NCBI GenBank assembly: GCA_002946415.1
Contig: NJPS01000019.1
Location: 1 to 64,000 of the forward strand
Direction: 5' to 3'
Length of the DNA stretch: 64,000 nt
Origin: Rutstroemia sp. NJR-2017a BVV2
Taxonomy: Eukaryota > Ascomycota > Leotiomycetes > Helotiales > Rutstroemiaceae
Shown: one piece after another, positions 61,040 to 64,000 of the stretch
How the letters are laid out: the number at the start of each line of letters is the position of its first letter
Position numbering within the stretch: position 1 is the stretch's first letter
Translations under genes and position numbers: made by a program
The notes under the pieces: generated by a model
Databases searched by the model: none
The model's input: the letters and a program-made list of their open reading frames with translations, nothing else
What the model was told of the DNA's origin: nothing

Positions 61040-63400
61040 AACTCAGAGCCCGTCTTCTATTTGAGATCTCGATCTCCTTCTCGATCTTATGGCATACATG
61101 TCAACTTATAAGAAGGTCGGATGTACCTGTTTCGGCAGAATGCCGCCAAATCCTATTCCCATCCACTTCCCGCGCCTCCCAGCTTGAGGCTTGCATGGGG
61201 CCAACCAGACGCTGAACCGCCTTCTACTCTTCAGTTTATCGGCGATCTGTGTGTCGATCCTGCCTGTGCTTGTCCCTGAAAACGTCTGCTGTTTCCTAGC
61301 TTCCATTCTCAAGGCTTACCGCTCGCTCGCTCGCTCCTATAGTCAACTGGTACGTACGCATACTTTAGTATGCTCAACAAGCGCTCTTGCGCAGTTTTCC
61401 CACTTATCATCCATTCAGCGGCCTCCCAGATATCTTTCTTTCCTTCTGATTATTTCTTCTAACGCTTCGAATGCCCCAGAGTCTTTTCTCCCTGCTTCTC
61501 ATCCCTTTTGTTGCTACGTTCATGACTGGTCACTCGACATCTACTATGCAGAACGTTTTATTGTTCGCAGGCCATTGCTTACCCTACATGACCGACTTGG
61601 AGGAAGAATTAAAGCGATTAGGGCTGTCGGAATACCTGGACGTTCTCGTTGCCGAAGGCTTTGATATATGGAAGACGGTATTAGATATTACAGAATCGGA
61701 TTTGTGAGTCGCCATGGCATTGCCTAAGCAGGAAGAGAATTTACATGTACCGTAGAAGCTCCCTTAACGTCAAGATTGGTCATCGAAAGGTATTTCCAAT
61801 CTATTACAGTCTTAGACTTTCTATCTTCATTCTAGGGTTTATAACAACTTGATCATGCTAACTTAGATATATCAACAGACACTTCGGCGGGCCATTGCCG
61901 AATCGTGCGGTCAGGCCCACATTTACCACCTTCCAGTCGCTCGTACGAAACGAAAGTATAAGCGCCATCCTAAAGTCAGTATAGTCCAAAGGCGCCGTTT
62001 CCATACCTATTCACGGGCAGATTAAACATTTGAAGCACTAGTAACCTTACTCAGACGGACAAGCATGCACCGGAGCGACCTCCATCTGCCTATGTGATAT
62101 TCTCTAACCGTTAGTAGCTATTCCTACCTATATATACGTGTAGTGAAATTGACAGGAGGCAGGTGTGAGGGAGTCTCTAAAGGACCAACAGTTGTCTTTC
62201 GCTGAGATTGCAAGAACTGTTGGGGAACGATGGCAAGTTCTACCGAGAGAAGCTCGAGAAGCCTACCAACACCAGGCCAACACTGGAAAAGAGGGGTATT
62301 GCGCGGAATTAACAGAGTACCAAAAATCTCCTGAGTACGGCGTATACCAAAAGTACCTCAGGGAGTTTAGGGCGAAACACACTATGCCACATAGTAGTTC
62401 GTTGACGAGCCGCTTATTATGGGTGTTTTACTGATATTGGGTAACAGGTGCAGAAGGCAAACATTCTAGGTTAAAAGCCCAGACAAGGATTTCAATGCCA
62501 AGCAGCACTTATGAGTACGGCGAGCATCCGTCAAACAGAGAAGTCAGCTCAGCTGAACCGAATTCTTTTACAGCGCAGAATGATCGACCAGAACTAAGCC
62601 AAACCGTGAGTTACCCGCGGCTTCCCGGGTATTTGTGCCCGTCAAAATCAATACCTCCAGCGACTCATTCTCTTCCTGGATTGAAGTCCGTTTGTTCAGC
62701 AGATCCTAGCTCTCCTGTATTTGCATCGTCAGTTTCTGCAGTTTCTGCAGTTCTGCATCAAGAAGGATCATCTGATCTCTGTCCCATTACTGCGGCGTAT
62801 GACTGCTTGGAGCGAAATTTGGACCTTGATATCCCGATCAGCTCTTCTCCCTATAGGCATCAATCGATAAACGCATCTACTATGTTTCCTTCACCCTCCT
62901 ATACTTCGCATTACAACAATCCTATCGATTCACCCTCGAGTCGATCGTTTCGGAAGCGTAGACGACTACCACCCCTTACTCGGCAAGGTAGGAGTCTGGC
63001 ATTGGAGGGTGACCGCGTATATAACCGTGCCAATCATCCAGAGTTCTCCCAGGATTTACAGCAGCCGGTGCTAAGTCCCGAACCTACTTCTTCTCTGCTT
63101 GATTGACCACTCAGGTTTCTCTGCCTACATAACAGCCTCAAGAACTCCGACCCTCCTCATCATTCGCAGCACTAATAAAAGCCGAGGAACTGGCCAGAAT
63201 CACCGACGCCAAAGCTGTGGGCAAGAAGAGCTCCCTCTGAGCTCTGGTTGTTCAAGGATCTGTGCGCAGGATGTTTGGCGGTGGATGGAAAAGTTATGGG
63301 GTGTTTTACCCCTCGGTTGGTTTCATTGGTCAGCTCATATATATGGTGCCATCGTTGAGAGAAGGGAACAAAGGCGCGGTAGTGGTCACTCACTCGAGGG
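61040..63400 (+). repeat. Inverted duplication unit B carrying the HMG/SAM gene
   Basis: This is the partner of 38,340-40,680 in opposite orientation. It includes the upstream leader (61,047-61,587), which in copy A keeps a 92-codon frame but is frame-broken here, and the downstream flank around 63,180-63,330. Confidence 0.85.
61588..63106 (+). CDS. SAM + HMG-box protein, copy B, full length (396 aa)
   Basis: Six exons join in frame: 61,588-61,703, 61,756-61,789, 61,879-61,974, 62,055-62,109, 62,163-62,393 and 62,448-63,106. The SAM domain (residues about 1-60, LGLSEYLDVLVAEGFDIW) is followed by KRKYKRHPK and an HMG box (PERPPSAYVIFSNRVRESL, then GERWQVLPREAREAYQHQA, and KYLREFRAKH). A 220-residue Ser/Pro-rich tail holds a basic SFRKRRRLPP patch that may be a nuclear signal. 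The SAM-HMG build is a known fungal regulator-type architecture, distinct from the mating-type HMG protein. Start ATG is in MTDLEEELKRLG, conserved in both copies. It lies 1.1 kb behind a DUF3435 gene fragment, as copy A lies behind the intact recombinase. Confidence 0.83.
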
Positions 63401-63469
63401 CAAACAAGCCTACAGGCCTGGATTCCAGAAGACGGAGAACTATTCGGACTAAACAGTTACATGGAGGCT

Positions 63470-64000
63470 AGTAGCCCTGCTGCGATAGGTTTGAAGCAAT
63501 ATCCTTCAGTTTCCCAAATGTATATCCTACAATGATAATGCCAGCCAAGTCCTCCTTCGAAGTTGTTGATGCCACAAATGTGCGAATCCTTCTTCCGGTA
63601 GATGGTGACGCTGAACATCGAAGTTGTCCTTTTGAAGGTCTATCTCTTGAGGATCTCTAATAGTCTGTGATAAAGAATGCCAACTCTCTGCAACCATGCC
63701 ACTGTATTTCAGATAGGCAGTCCTAACAAATCCAGCTTGAACCGTCACAAGTGTAATGTTGCGTTTGCCCAGTAATGATAGGATGCTTACTCCGGATTCG
63801 CTGTAGTCTGCTGCAAGATCATCGAACGACATTCCAGCGGCATATTTAAGCGCATCCAAGCTAGGGTCATAATCCAGTTGTTGAAATTGTAATAGCCATT
63901 GTAAGGGTCTGGAAAAGTAAGGCGGGAAAGAATTGAAGATCTGGGGGAAGTTCCTGTGGACCTTTGTTCAGGGTTGTGAAGGGTAGATTGTTCCAATTTC
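63470..64000 (-). pseudogene. Fungal-specific transcription factor fragment, cut at window edge
   Basis: The minus-strand frame from the edge to 63,527 contains AESWHSLSQTIRDPQEIDLQ and LWHQQLRRRTWLALSL, then a stop. This is the central fungal_trans domain pattern of Zn2Cys6 regulators, where the next residue is normally Trp (LWD). The stop TAG at 63,529-63,527 is therefore a TGG-to-TAG change, after which DIHLGN still follows the family. The zinc cluster would lie to the right of the window. The 3' part is missing at the junction with the HMG/SAM duplication. Confidence 0.7.

Noticed and set aside
1..64000. CRISPR arrays, tRNA or rRNA genes
   Set aside because: No regularly spaced repeats, no cloverleaf with an intact T-arm GTTCRA pattern that I could find by eye, and no rRNA-like blocks. 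A tRNA scan would settle the tRNA question.

Overview
The window looks like a chromosome segment of a filamentous ascomycete (Pezizomycotina). Introns are short (about 50-60 nt, GT-AG). Families are typical of these fungi: Zn2Cys6 regulators, a Pth11/rhodopsin-type membrane protein, an NLR with an alpha/beta-hydrolase head, FunK1, and a DUF3435 tyrosine recombinase. A saturated AT-rich compartment carries the C-to-T/G-to-A decay expected of repeat-induced point mutation (RIP). A leotiomycete is my guess, but nothing here fixes the species.

Region 1, 1-34,518, is a nested retrotransposon graveyard with almost no intact coding sequence. Three elements can be delimited from LTR pairs and target-site duplications (TSDs). 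Gypsy-1 (+) is 4,014-10,441, with 186-bp LTRs and TSD ATAAA. Gypsy-2 (-) is 11,837-29,553, with 214-bp LTRs and TSD GATTT. Copia-A (+) is 17,595-27,113, with 333-bp LTRs and TSD TTTAT, and is inserted inside Gypsy-2. A second Copia-A copy starts at 29,795 and is cut off at 34,518. A pogo/Fot1-type DNA transposon (12,286-14,136), also inside Gypsy-2, is not RIP-decayed and is broken by one in-frame stop. Fragments of other Copia and Gypsy elements fill 1-4,013.

Region 2, 34,519-64,000, has balanced base composition and real genes. It opens abruptly inside the second Copia-A copy. The first gene, 354 bp in and pointing inward, is an intact five-exon DUF3435 recombinase of 765 aa that retains the R..K..R..H..Y residues. 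This is the expected layout of the 5' end of a Starship giant transposon (captain first, cargo behind). The genes that follow are: a non-LTR retroelement fragment; an HMG/SAM gene (-) with a truncated C-terminus; a Zn2Cys6 factor (+, 666 aa); a seven-exon NLR (-, 1233 aa: transmembrane anchor, SesB-like hydrolase, NB-ARC, seven near-identical 42-aa TPRs); a decayed membrane-protein gene; a Pth11/rhodopsin-like protein (-, 338 aa); a four-TM protein (+, 201 aa); and a WD40 protein (-, 515 aa).

Region 3, from 57,020, is a mosaic. It holds a Tc1/mariner fragment, a FunK1 kinase pseudogene joined out of frame to the C-terminal half of a second DUF3435 gene, a full-length HMG/SAM copy (+, 396 aa), and a broken Zn2Cys6 regulator fragment at the right edge. 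Recombinase and HMG/SAM genes therefore occur as a linked pair twice, with the HMG/SAM block inverted. A third duplication repeats the promoter and first exon of the Zn2Cys6 gene at 52,964-53,912.

The most notable proposal is a Starship-like mobile element carrying an NLR and regulatory cargo, inserted into dead retrotransposons. Its right end is not identified in this window.
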